DNA from: JANJUB01 sp964586225
GTDB lineage: Bacteria > Armatimonadota > Fimbriimonadia > Fimbriimonadales > Fimbriimonadaceae
Reading direction: 5' to 3'
Assembly (NCBI GenBank): GCA_964586225.1
Contig: CAZPHD010000003.1
Location: forward strand, 62,001 to 126,000
DNA length: 64,000 bases
Shown here: positions 54,828 through 63,310 of the stretch, in pieces
Position numbering within the stretch: the first letter of the stretch is position 1
Layout: each line of letters begins with the position of its first letter
Notes under the pieces: model-generated
Told to the model about the DNA's origin: nothing
The model's database searches: none
What the model saw: only the letters and a program-made list of their open reading frames with translations
Translations under genes and position numbers: made by a program

Positions 54828-54830
54828 GCG

Positions 54831-57227
54831 TTGGATCTGAAGCGACTCAATCCGTTCGGGCGCAAGTCGGAGTATCAGGCGGAGCACGAGTTCCTGGAGC
54901 GGTTTATCAGATTTGTCAAGAAGTCACGCTATGGCTTCTACTACTCTGGCATGGAGCCCTTTCCGGAAGCTGAGCAGCTCAAGTCGTCAAGGCGGGCCGT
55001 CGCGCGGGTGGCCTGCGCGTTCGCCGAGCGAATCCGAGACCGTCTGGGTGACGATCACGGCGATCGGGACTTCTGGATCGATGCGTTGCTCAGGGAGTTG
55101 ATGAGCAAGGGGGGCGAGTTCGAAGATGCCGAACTGATGCTGCTGACCCAGATCACCAACCTTGACCGTGCGCGACGTTTTCCGCGAGACGTCATGGCCC
55201 GAATCGCGCTCCGCCACTATAAGCAAGTTGGTTTGACGCCAAGGAGTCGCCGGGTGCTTGAAGAAACGCTGCGAGCCTTCCAAAGGCCCGGCCTCCATTT
55301 CGACGCGGAGGACCGGAAGCAGATCTTCGAGCTCCAGCAAGCGATCCAGGGCAATGAAGAACACATACCGCCGACTATCGAGGACTGGCAAGTTCCGTTT
55401 GCCGATGCGCCGGTGCTGGACATCGCCATCCATGCGTTCAAAGCAAAGTCCGCAAGACCTACCGCCAAGTGGCTGAAGGACGCCCGCGAGATCGTGGCCA
55501 AGCACGACCCCGAAGCCCTCATCCTCCGCTTCGAGGCCATGCTGGAAGGCGTCCGCAAGCTAGAAGTGCCGACCAATCCGCTGATCAGTGATGAACTGCG
55601 CGGCCTCTGCCTGATGCTGGGAATGGTCCATCACCCGGCGGTCCCCAGCCTGTTGGGCCAGTTGCTCGTCGCTACGGGCCACAAACTCTCGGGCTTTGGA
55701 CCGAGGGCGCAGAAGGCCTTTGGAGCTTGCCTCTACGCTCTGGCTGAACTTGGCACGACCGAGGCTCTCACCCAACTCGCCCGGGCGAAGGGAAAGTTCG
55801 CAACGACGACACTCCAGAACAGCCTCAAGCAGACTCTCCAAGCCGCCGCAGTTGCGCGAGGTGTCACCGTCGCCGAGCTTGAGGAACTCGTCGTTCCCAC
55901 CTTTGAGCTTGATGCTAACAGTCGACGCCAGTGGGTACTGGACGACTTAACAGCAACTCTAACCGTCTCCTCCGATGGCGTGAGCGTGGCCTGGACGCGC
56001 GACGGCCGCCCGCTAAAATCCAAGCCGACGCTACCTGAGGCGCACAAAGCAACCGGCCTCGAAATCACCAAGCTCAAGAAGGAGATCGAGAGCAGCCTCA
56101 CCGCCCAGCGCGGCCGCATCGAATCGCAGTTCCTGCAAGAGCGCATGCACGACTATCCTATCTGGCGCGAGCGGTATCTTGACCATCCGCTCCTGCAGTC
56201 CATCAGCCGCCGACTCATCTGGAGATTCGTCGAATCCGATCGCGAGGTGGCCGGCATCTGGGCCGACGGTAAGCTTGTGGACGTTGAGGGCAAGCCTATT
56301 GAGGGGCTCGGACATGACACGCTCGTGCAGCTTTGGCATCCGCTCGATCAGGGCATCCGCAGCGTCGAGGCATGGCGCGAGTATCTGGTATCCCGCGAGC
56401 TGGTTCAGCCGTTCAAGCAAGCCCACCGCGAGGTCTATCTGCTCACCGACGCCGAACGCTCGACCGCCCGCTACTCAAACCGGTACGCCGCCCACGTCCT
56501 GAAACAACATCAGTGTGCCGCGCTCATGCGCCAACGCGGCTGGAAGGTCCAGCTTCAAGGCTACTTTGACGCAGACTTCGCGCCTCCGTCGCTGACGTTG
56601 GAAGAACACGGCCTGGTCGTCGAGTTCTTTGTGCAAATGCCCGAGACCAACGCTGCCAACGAACAGGCGTTCATGACGGATATCGGCATCGCCACCTTTG
56701 TGCTGACCGACCAAGTCAGGTTCAAGAACCTCCGCGGTGAGACGCTGAACATCGACATGATCCCGCCCAAGGTGTTCACCGAAGTGATGCGCGATGTTGA
56801 CCTGTTCGTGGGCGTTTCCAGCATCGGCAACGACCCCACATGGGCCGACCGCGGCGAGTTCGTGGGTTACTGGCGAGAGTTCGCCTTTGCTCCCGAGCTA
56901 TCGGTGAGCGCAATCACTCGGCGGGCCGTCTTGGAGCGCCTGCTCCCGCGGCTGGCGTTTGGCTCGATCTCATCCATCGAAGGCAACTTCTTGACCGTGC
57001 GGGGCAAGATCAGGTCGTACAAGATTCACCTCGGCAGCGGAAACATTCTGATGTCCCCAAACGACCAGTATCTTTGCATCGTCCCGGACCGCGGAAGCAC
57101 CAAAGGCACGCCCTATCTGCCGTTTGAGGGCGATGGCACACTGGCCGTGATCATCAGCAAGGCGCTGTTGCTGATGAATGATGACAAGATCACCGACCCG
57201 ACGATCGTGAGCCAGATCAGGCGCTAG
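54831..57227 (+). CDS. DUF4132 family protein
   Basis: A 798-residue soluble protein of the DUF4132 (MolR/YehI-like) type. The N-terminal 350 residues are helical, HEAT-like. The DUF4132 block lies mid-C-terminal (TGLEITKLKKEIESSLTAQR, DYPIWRERYLDHPLLQSISRRL, IWADGKLVDVEGKPI, LWHPLDQGIRSVEAWREYL). A C-terminal domain contains FAPPSLTLEEHGLVVEFFVQ and AFGSISSIEGNFLTVRGK. No catalytic motif is known for the family. The start is a TTG with GGAGG at 7 nt spacing, 3 bp after the Gly-Gly gene. It overlaps the convergent PIN toxin gene by 11 bp. Confidence 0.85.
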   Translation: MDLKRLNPFGRKSEYQAEHEFLERFIRFVKKSRYGFYYSGMEPFPEAEQLKSSRRAVARVACAFAERIRDRLGDDHGDRDFWIDALLRELMSKGGEFEDAELMLLTQITNLDRARRFPRDVMARIALRHYKQVGLTPRSRRVLEETLRAFQRPGLHFDAEDRKQIFELQQAIQGNEEHIPPTIEDWQVPFADAPVLDIAIHAFKAKSARPTAKWLKDAREIVAKHDPEALILRFEAMLEGVRKLEVPTNPLISDELRGLCLMLGMVHHPAVPSLLGQLLVATGHKLSGFGPRAQKAFGACLYALAELGTTEALTQLARAKGKFATTTLQNSLKQTLQAAAVARGVTVAELEELVVPTFELDANSRRQWVLDDLTATLTVSSDGVSVAWTRDGRPLKSKPTLPEAHKATGLEITKLKKEIESSLTAQRGRIESQFLQERMHDYPIWRERYLDHPLLQSISRRLIWRFVESDREVAGIWADGKLVDVEGKPIEGLGHDTLVQLWHPLDQGIRSVEAWREYLVSRELVQPFKQAHREVYLLTDAERSTARYSNRYAAHVLKQHQCAALMRQRGWKVQLQGYFDADFAPPSLTLEEHGLVVEFFVQMPETNAANEQAFMTDIGIATFVLTDQVRFKNLRGETLNIDMIPPKVFTEVMRDVDLFVGVSSIGNDPTWADRGEFVGYWREFAFAPELSVSAITRRAVLERLLPRLAFGSISSIEGNFLTVRGKIRSYKIHLGSGNILMSPNDQYLCIVPDRGSTKGTPYLPFEGDGTLAVIISKALLLMNDDKITDPTIVSQIRR

Positions 57228-57621
57228 GTTCAGCGGGAATCAGGATCGCTTGCGGATGTACGGCCACGAGCGCCTCATCGAACGTGGCCACCCGGCCGCC
57301 CTTGGCAATCGCCAGCGCAACGAGATACGCGTCGGTGACTTGCTGCGGGCCCATGAGGCGACCCAGATCGACATCCAGATGCGACACATCCGCGGCCCAG
57401 AACGCGTGCGAAGGCCAAGCCCGAATCTGGCGGAGGATCGTTCGCGCCATCTCGGGGCCACTACTCGACACCCTCATCAGGTAGCGGACGAGCGCGGCCT
57501 CCGTGATCGGACAGGTGGCGATGTTCGGGCGCTGAGTCAGCCAAGCGACCGCCCGCTTGTAGTGGACGTGCTCGAGGGTCGTCGCCGCGATCAGCACGTT
57601 GGCATCGAGAAGATAGGTCAC
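57217..57621 (-). CDS. vapC: VapC-type PIN-domain toxin
   Basis: A 134-residue PIN nuclease, presumably an RNase. The acidic active site is intact: Asp6 (YLLDANVLI), Glu41 (PITEAALVRY), Asp97 (VTDAYLVALA) and Asp115 (ATFDEAL). The small antitoxin gene upstream overlaps it by 4 bp, the usual toxin-antitoxin arrangement. The 3' end overlaps the DUF4132 gene by 11 bp. Confidence 0.88.
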   Translation of the reverse strand: MTYLLDANVLIAATTLEHVHYKRAVAWLTQRPNIATCPITEAALVRYLMRVSSSGPEMARTILRQIRAWPSHAFWAADVSHLDVDLGRLMGPQQVTDAYLVALAIAKGGRVATFDEALVAVHPQAILIPAEPSA

Positions 57622-57842
57622 TGCTCCTCGATGAGGCTCTGCACCTCTTCATCCGAGATCGGGCGTCCGACGCTGATGACCGGCCAGCCGACTTCGTTGA
57701 CTTCGACCTCGCCTACCGTCTTGGGGTCGTAGGTGTCGAGGATGAGTTCGCTGACAAACGCGCCGAGGCTCACGTCACACTTCGCGGCGAGCATCTTCGC
57801 GAGCCGATGCGCTCGCGGGTCCAGATCAATGGTGGTGCGCAT
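57618..57842 (-). CDS. vapB: VapB-type antitoxin
   Basis: A 74-residue protein with a ribbon-helix-helix-like N-terminus (MRTTIDLDPRAHRLAKMLAAK then VSLGAFVSELIL), the DNA-binding part, and an acidic C-terminus (PISDEEVQSLIEEQ) that would cover the toxin. The ATG at 57842 is chosen; the frame runs further upstream through noncoding repeats. A palindrome 25-38 bp upstream is the likely operator. It overlaps vapC by 4 bp. Confidence 0.8.
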   Translation of the reverse strand: MRTTIDLDPRAHRLAKMLAAKCDVSLGAFVSELILDTYDPKTVGEVEVNEVGWPVISVGRPISDEEVQSLIEEQ

Positions 57843-57866
57843 ATCATCATTATGACGTCGCATCAA

Positions 57867-57880
57867 CGCATCATGATGCG
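57867..57880. promoter_or_regulatory. Perfect 14-bp palindrome, candidate VapB operator
   Basis: CGCATCATGATGCG is a perfect inverted repeat 24 bp before the vapB ATG. Ribbon-helix-helix antitoxins usually bind such sites to repress their own operon. ATCATCATTATGACG text between it and the ATG could hold a second half-site. Confidence 0.6.
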
Positions 57881-57901
57881 GGGATTGGTTCGGGTTAGTT
57901 C

Positions 57902-57951
57902 GGATTGGCTCGGGTTTGCTCGGGGCGGACCGAGAAGACCCGAGCCAATCC
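57902..57951. repeat. Direct and inverted ggattggctcggg repeats before mutS2
   Basis: Two near-identical 13-mers (ggattggttcggg at 57882-57894, ggattggctcggg at 57902-57914) lie 20 bp apart. The reverse complement of the second lies at 57939-57951, so a 13-bp stem with a 24-nt loop ends 14 bp before the mutS2 ATG. It could be an operator, a terminator for a read-through transcript, or a repeat remnant. Confidence 0.75.
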
Positions 57952-57965
57952 CCCATAATCTAGCC

Positions 57966-60299
57966 ATGGACTACGGTCGGCGCGTCCTCGAGTTCGATCT
58001 CGTGCTCGAACAGCTGTCTCGGCATTGCGATACCGAGGCAGCGCGCGCGGCTGCCCTCAGCTTAGTCCCCGAGGCCGAGTCCGAACCCGTCTGGGAGCAG
58101 CTTGCCGCTACCCAAGAAGCCCACGACCTCATCGCGCAGTCCACCCCGCCCGCGCTCGTCGCCGTCCAGGACCGCCGACCCCAGCTCCGCCGCGCCAAGA
58201 AGGGCGGTGTCCTCGGATCGGTTGAACTCGCTCAGATCGCCGACGCGATGGCCGCCATGCGCGCGCTCCGCCAGTTCCTCATGCCCAAGCGAGAGACCTG
58301 CCCGCGGCTCGTGGTCCACGCTGAATGGCTGCCGAGTCTGCCCGACCTTGAGCGCACGCTCAATGACGCCATCGACGGCGCAGGCGAAGTCCGCGACGGA
58401 GCCAGCCCCCAACTGGGCACCCTCCGCCAGCGCAAACGCGGCCTGCAATCCCGGCTCATCGAGCGGATCCAGACCTATACGACCAAGCACCGCGACCTGC
58501 TCAGCGACCCCATTTACACCGTCCGTGACGGGCGCTATGTCGTACCCGTCAAAGCCGAATACAAGAGCCGTATCCGCGGCATCGTCCACGACACCAGCGG
58601 GAGTGGTCAGACCGTCTTTGTCGAACCTGAAGACGTACTCCAGCTTGGAAACCAAGTTCGCGAAGCCGAAGCCGCCGAGAAAGAGGAGATCAACCGCATC
58701 CTCGCCAAGCTGTCGGGGATTGTTGGAGGCCATGCCGACGAACTTGAGTCCGGCCTCACTCACGCCGCGGTCCTCGATCTCATCTTCGCCAAGGCAAAGC
58801 TCGCGTTCGAGCAGAAGGCCGGCATCCCCTTGCGGGCGGAAACGCCGGGCTTGATCATCGAAGGCGGCCGGCATCCTCTTCTGGAAAGTCAGGGCACCAA
58901 GGTGACGCCTCTCGATATCGAGGTTGGCATGGGCAACCGGGCATTGCTCATCACGGGGCCGAACACGGGCGGCAAGACGGTCGCGATCAAGGCGGTCGGG
59001 CTGTTCGCGATGATGGCCCAGGCGGGGCTGTTCATTCCCGCGCGGCAGGCTCGGCTGGGCGTGTTCAGCCAGGTGTGGGCGGATATCGGCGACGAGCAAA
59101 GTTTGCAGCAGTCGCTGTCGACCTTCAGCGGCCACTTGAAGAACATCGCGGCCGCCATCAAGGGGCTCAAGCCCGGCGCGCTCGTGCTCTTCGATGAGAT
59201 CGGCGCTGGCACGGACCCCGCGGAGGGCGCGTCGCTGGCCAAGGCGATTCTGTCGCACCTGGTGGACCACGGCGCAATCGTTGTCGCAAGCACCCACTAC
59301 GGTGAGCTGAAGGCGTTTGCCTATGAGCAAGAAGGGTTCGCGAATGCGGCCATGGAGTTTGATCCGAAATCGTTGAGGCCGACCTATCGATTGCTCATGG
59401 GTTCGCCGGGGGCGTCGCACGCGCTCAAGATTGCGGAGCGATACGGCATTCCCAAGCCCGTGGTGGAGCGCGCCAATGCGTATCTCGATGACTCGCAAGC
59501 CGAGGTTGGTCGGATGCTGGAGAAGCTGGAACACGCCCAACGCCAAGCCCGAATCGCCCAAGGCGAAGCCGATAGGCGACTGCACGAACTTCGCGCCGCC
59601 GAGCAGAAAGCCGCCGCCAAGCTGGCCGAAGCCGAGGAAATCCGCCGCACCGTTCATGCGCGGGCCCAAGAATCGATCGAGGGCACGCTGCGCGAGCTTC
59701 GCCTCGAAGCCAACGCGCTCTTCGACGAACTCAAGAAGGCGGTCGACGAGAAGAAGCTCGCCGAGATTCGCGGCAAGCTAAAGTCGCTTCAGGGCAAGGG
59801 ACGGCAAAAAGCGGAAACCTACCGAACGCCCAGCGCGGCGACCGAGCCGGTCAAAATCGAGAAAGGGATGACCGTTCGGGTGGCGGGCTACCGGCAAGAT
59901 GGAACCGTGCTTGAGCTTGTGGGCGACCAGGCGCAGGTTCAGGTTGGGCCGATCAAGCTGAAGCTTCCGCAGGCGGCGCTGACACCCGTCAATGTGCCGA
60001 TCAAGCAAGCCCCGAAAGCCAGCGTTCGGATGGGGCTGGAACGGGCGATGGTCGCCGAAACCGAGCTCCACCTGCGAGCCTTGCGCGCCGAAGAGGCATT
60101 GGTCGAGCTGCAGAAGTTTATCGACGACTCGGTGCTGGCGGGGTTGCATCAGGTTCGGATTGTGCATGGCAAGGGGGGCGGGATCCTTCGCCAGGTGACG
60201 CACGACTACTTGCGCAAGTGCCGCGATGTGGAGTTCTACCGCGAAGGCGAGGCGGGCGAAGGCGGCCAGGGCGTGACGATCGCGGTGCTCAAGGGCTAG
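57966..60299 (+). CDS. mutS2: Endonuclease MutS2
   Basis: A 777-residue MutS-family ATPase without the mismatch-recognition domains of MutS. Known members suppress recombination or rescue stalled ribosomes. The core and clamp occupy the first 300 residues. The ATPase has Walker A GPNTGGKTVAIKAVG (about residue 330), Walker B VLFDEIGAGTDPAEGA and the STHYGELKAFA switch. A coiled coil follows, then a C-terminal Smr nuclease domain (residues 700-777) with ELHLRALRAEEAL and VRIVHGKGGGILR. The ATG at 57966 is 6 nt after CATAAT (57954-57959) with no Shine-Dalgarno. The 3' end overlaps the convergent ABC gene by 11 bp. Confidence 0.94.
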   Translation: MDYGRRVLEFDLVLEQLSRHCDTEAARAAALSLVPEAESEPVWEQLAATQEAHDLIAQSTPPALVAVQDRRPQLRRAKKGGVLGSVELAQIADAMAAMRALRQFLMPKRETCPRLVVHAEWLPSLPDLERTLNDAIDGAGEVRDGASPQLGTLRQRKRGLQSRLIERIQTYTTKHRDLLSDPIYTVRDGRYVVPVKAEYKSRIRGIVHDTSGSGQTVFVEPEDVLQLGNQVREAEAAEKEEINRILAKLSGIVGGHADELESGLTHAAVLDLIFAKAKLAFEQKAGIPLRAETPGLIIEGGRHPLLESQGTKVTPLDIEVGMGNRALLITGPNTGGKTVAIKAVGLFAMMAQAGLFIPARQARLGVFSQVWADIGDEQSLQQSLSTFSGHLKNIAAAIKGLKPGALVLFDEIGAGTDPAEGASLAKAILSHLVDHGAIVVASTHYGELKAFAYEQEGFANAAMEFDPKSLRPTYRLLMGSPGASHALKIAERYGIPKPVVERANAYLDDSQAEVGRMLEKLEHAQRQARIAQGEADRRLHELRAAEQKAAAKLAEAEEIRRTVHARAQESIEGTLRELRLEANALFDELKKAVDEKKLAEIRGKLKSLQGKGRQKAETYRTPSAATEPVKIEKGMTVRVAGYRQDGTVLELVGDQAQVQVGPIKLKLPQAALTPVNVPIKQAPKASVRMGLERAMVAETELHLRALRAEEALVELQKFIDDSVLAGLHQVRIVHGKGGGILRQVTHDYLRKCRDVEFYREGEAGEGGQGVTIAVLKG

Positions 60300-62505
60300 C
60301 GACTTCCTCTTCCTCGGGCACTTCGCCCAGGAATCCCGACCGCACCTTGTTCATCTCAAGCTGCATCTTCACCAGCTTGGTGTATTGCCCCATCGGGTTC
60401 GCGAGGAGTTCCTCGTGCGTGCCGACTTCGACGATCCGGCCGTCGTCCATCACGATCAGGCGGTCGGCGTTTTTCAGCGTCGAGAGTCGGTGCGCGATCG
60501 CGAACACCGTCCGCCCTTGCACGAGCCGATCGAGGCCTTCTTGAATCATGCGTTCGGTCTCGGTATCGACCGAGGCGGTCGCCTCGTCCAGGATCAAGAT
60601 TCGCGGGTTGTGCAGGATCGCACGGGCGATCGCGATGCGCTGACGCTCGCCACCCGATAGGCGATGGCCCCGCTCGCCGACGTAAGTGTCGTAGCCGTCG
60701 GGGAAATGCACGATGAAGTGGTGCGCATTCGCGGCGTGGGCAGCGGCCATGATTTCCTCGAGCGTCGCATCGGGGCGACCGTAGGCGATGTTGTCCTTGA
60801 TCGAACCTGGGAAGAGATACGACTCCTGCAGCACCGCGCCGACCTGACGGCGAAAGTCGTCGATTTTGATGTGGCGCAGGTCAACGCCGTCGATCTCGAT
60901 GTGTCCTTGGGTGGGATCGTAGAACCTCAGGAGCAGGTTGATCAGAGTGGACTTCCCCGCTCCCGAGTGGCCGACGAGGCCGATCATCTCGCCCGCCGCA
61001 ACTTCCATATCGATGCCATGCACGATCTCTCGCGCCTTCTCGTAGCCGAAGTGAACATCGGTGAACTTGACCGCGCCGCGAATCTCGGGCATCGCCTGGG
61101 CGTGCGCCGAGTCTTCGATATCGAGGGGAGTGTCGAGGATTTCGAACACGCGCTCGGCGGCCGTCAGCGACCGCGACACCCAGTCGATGAACCGCTGGAG
61201 GCTCATGAGCGGTTCGCGCATCATCGTGACGTAGCCGATGAACGCCGTCAGTTCGCCGACCGTCATCGCGCCGGCCAGCACGGACTGGCCACCGACCCAC
61301 CAGATCACGAACCCGCTCAGGCTCATCACGAACATGACCATCGGAAAGAAGTTCGACCAGCCGATTTCGGCGGTGTAGCCGGTTTGGGCGAGATCGCGGA
61401 TGCGCCGCCCGAACTTGTCTTCCTCGCGCGTTTCGCCGCGGAAGGTGCGAACGACTCGCGTGCCTTGCAAGACGCCGTTCAGCGAGGAGCTCATGCGCGA
61501 CCAGCTATGCCAGTAGCGACTCCAAACTCGCATCATCTTCTTGCGGAACCGGTTGACGGCCCACAGCACCAATGGTACTGGCAACAACGCCCACAGCGCG
61601 ATCTGCCAGTTCATGATGAACATCGCAATCGGAATGCCGATGAGGAGCGCGGCGTTGTTCAGCGTGATCGGAATGCCATCGACGAGCACGTCATAGAGTG
61701 CCCCGGTGTCGTTCGTCATCCGGCTCATCAGCGAGCCCACGTTGCGCTTGTCGTAGAAGCCCATACTGAGCTGCTGGAGCTTGTGAAACAAGCGTGTGCG
61801 GATGTCGATGGTGACACCCCGACTGAGGTAGGCCGTATTCCGGTTGCGGGCCCCCTGCATGAGGTTCGAGAGAGCTTGGGTTGCGACGAGGCCACCGATC
61901 AACCATCCGAATAGATAGGTCTTCTTGTCGGTGAGCACGTCGTCGATGAGGTGCCGCGTGAGGAAGGGCGGTAGCAACGCCACGATCGTGCCCATCACCA
62001 CCAGCACGCACGCCCAGAAGATTCGGAAGCGGTACGGCTTGGTGAACTCGAAGAGCCTTAGCAAGGTCTTGCCGCGATTCAGACAGGCAGGGCAGACGTC
62101 GGTGTCTTCGGGCAAGGGGCGCGAGCATCGCGCGCAGAGCCTCAGATTGTCTTCAATGCCGGGAATCTCTTTGCCACTGAAGTGCGCGGCAAGCTTCTTT
62201 TGCGCGTTGGCGAAGACAAGTCCACGAGCGGTGGTCCCGCGAAGCAGCTCGACGTAGCGGTCGCCGCGACGGGCTTGAAGCGACACGGCGTCGACCCAAT
62301 CTTCGACCTTGGGATCAGCCAGTTCGGCAACCGGATAGCTCGCGACAACACTTTCGCCCGCGGGCGTAACTTCGATCCGGTAGACGGTTTCGGCCGTCAC
62401 GATCAAGCGCGAAGCCCCCAGCGAACCCAGGCTGGTTAAGTCGCCCGCCGTCTCAATCAGAGGTTTGATCGACGCGGGCAGCCGCGAATCAGGGTCTTCG
62501 GACAT
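60289..62505 (-). CDS. ABC exporter (fused permease-ATPase) with N-terminal zinc-ribbon extension
   Basis: A 738-residue half-transporter. The usual parts are a six-helix permease (about residues 150-440; SMGFYDKRNVGSLMSRMTND is the coupling region) and an ATPase with Walker A GLVGHSGAGKSTLINL, signature HRLSGGERQRIAIARA and Walker B ILILDEATASVD. Unusually, about 150 residues precede the permease: a beta-rich part (SRLIVTAETVYRIEVTPAG) and a four-cysteine zinc ribbon (Cys124, 127, 138, 141; LCARCSRPLPEDTDVCPAC). The start at 62505 is chosen because upstream residues are antisense to rhomboid. Substrate unknown; family members export lipids, drugs or peptides. Confidence 0.88.
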   Translation of the reverse strand: MSEDPDSRLPASIKPLIETAGDLTSLGSLGASRLIVTAETVYRIEVTPAGESVVASYPVAELADPKVEDWVDAVSLQARRGDRYVELLRGTTARGLVFANAQKKLAAHFSGKEIPGIEDNLRLCARCSRPLPEDTDVCPACLNRGKTLLRLFEFTKPYRFRIFWACVLVVMGTIVALLPPFLTRHLIDDVLTDKKTYLFGWLIGGLVATQALSNLMQGARNRNTAYLSRGVTIDIRTRLFHKLQQLSMGFYDKRNVGSLMSRMTNDTGALYDVLVDGIPITLNNAALLIGIPIAMFIMNWQIALWALLPVPLVLWAVNRFRKKMMRVWSRYWHSWSRMSSSLNGVLQGTRVVRTFRGETREEDKFGRRIRDLAQTGYTAEIGWSNFFPMVMFVMSLSGFVIWWVGGQSVLAGAMTVGELTAFIGYVTMMREPLMSLQRFIDWVSRSLTAAERVFEILDTPLDIEDSAHAQAMPEIRGAVKFTDVHFGYEKAREIVHGIDMEVAAGEMIGLVGHSGAGKSTLINLLLRFYDPTQGHIEIDGVDLRHIKIDDFRRQVGAVLQESYLFPGSIKDNIAYGRPDATLEEIMAAAHAANAHHFIVHFPDGYDTYVGERGHRLSGGERQRIAIARAILHNPRILILDEATASVDTETERMIQEGLDRLVQGRTVFAIAHRLSTLKNADRLIVMDDGRIVEVGTHEELLANPMGQYTKLVKMQLEMNKVRSGFLGEVPEEEEVASP

Positions 62506-62528
62506 GGCGCGATAGCGATTGTGGCACG

Positions 62529-63206
62529 TCAGTCGTCTTCGGGTTCGTCGGCGAAGTCGTGTTCGCGCCCTTTCAGGATCTTTGCGCGACCCCCGACGAT
62601 CAGCACGGTGAGCATGCCCGCCATGAATCCACCGGCGTGCGCCCAGTTCGCCACTCCATCTTGCGGCAAGAGAATCTGGAACAAGAACCAAAGCCCGAGC
62701 AGCTTCCAAGCATCGATCGTGATCGTGGTGATGAACAGGAACAGCTCGATGCGCTTGGCGGGAAAGAGCAGGAAGAACGAGCCCAAGACGCCGCCAATTG
62801 CCCCCGATGCCCCCAGGAGGGGTGTTGCCGACCCCGGATCTACGAAGATGTGGGCGGCGGTCGCGACGAGTCCCCAGAAGAGATAGTAGAGCGTGAATCG
62901 CCACGCTCCGAGGGCTTCTTCTACGCTCTCGCCGAAGGTGAGCAGATAGAGCAAATTGCCAACGAGGTGGTAGAGGTTCCCGTGCAGGAACATCGCCGTG
63001 AACACGGTCACCAGGGAGAATCGCTCGCCCTGGCCGGTCAGGGCCTCGACAACCTCGTTGGGCCGCATGACAAGGTCGCTGAAGACAACGGGAGGGCCGC
63101 CTAAGGCGAGCCGCCGGTCCCACAAGTAGATCAGCACGTTCAGGGCGACCAGGGTCCACGTGACCACCGGCTGATACCTGCGGACCTGACTCGGCAACGG
63201 GATCAT
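62529..63206 (-). CDS. Rhomboid-family intramembrane serine protease
   Basis: A 225-residue membrane protease with about six hydrophobic helices. The catalytic serine is in LLGASGAIGGVLGS (Ser134), and the histidine in the final helix is WAHAGGFMAGM (His190), matching the rhomboid Ser-His dyad. The HGNLYHLVGNLLYLLTFG block on helix 2 is typical. The C-terminus is short, acidic and cytoplasmic. The start at 63206 is the first ATG with a normal N-terminus. It stops 23 bp before the ABC exporter gene, probably the same transcript. Confidence 0.88.
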   Translation of the reverse strand: MIPLPSQVRRYQPVVTWTLVALNVLIYLWDRRLALGGPPVVFSDLVMRPNEVVEALTGQGERFSLVTVFTAMFLHGNLYHLVGNLLYLLTFGESVEEALGAWRFTLYYLFWGLVATAAHIFVDPGSATPLLGASGAIGGVLGSFFLLFPAKRIELFLFITTITIDAWKLLGLWFLFQILLPQDGVANWAHAGGFMAGMLTVLIVGGRAKILKGREHDFADEPEDD

Positions 63207-63239
63207 GGGCGGTGGGATTCTACCGCTCCCGTTCAACAA

Positions 63240-63300
63240 GGTGGTTCCGGCGTCCTGCCGGACGAGCGAGGCCGAGGTTCGCCGGGACGGCGAAACCACC
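63240..63300. repeat. Imperfect inverted repeat between rimO and rhomboid genes
   Basis: Arms ggtggttccggcgtcc (63240-63255) and its inverse in gggacggcgaaaccacc (63284-63300) match at 14 of 16 positions around a 28-nt GC-rich loop. It resembles extragenic palindromic repeats. No T-run follows, so terminator function is uncertain. Confidence 0.6.
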
Positions 63301-63310
63301 TGCGAAACCA

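Noticed and set aside
58062..59669. 535-codon reading frame antisense to mutS2
   Set aside because: Shadow of a strongly conserved gene.
62506..63159. Longer N-terminus for the ABC exporter
   Set aside because: These residues lie within the rhomboid gene in another frame and look like out-of-frame translation.
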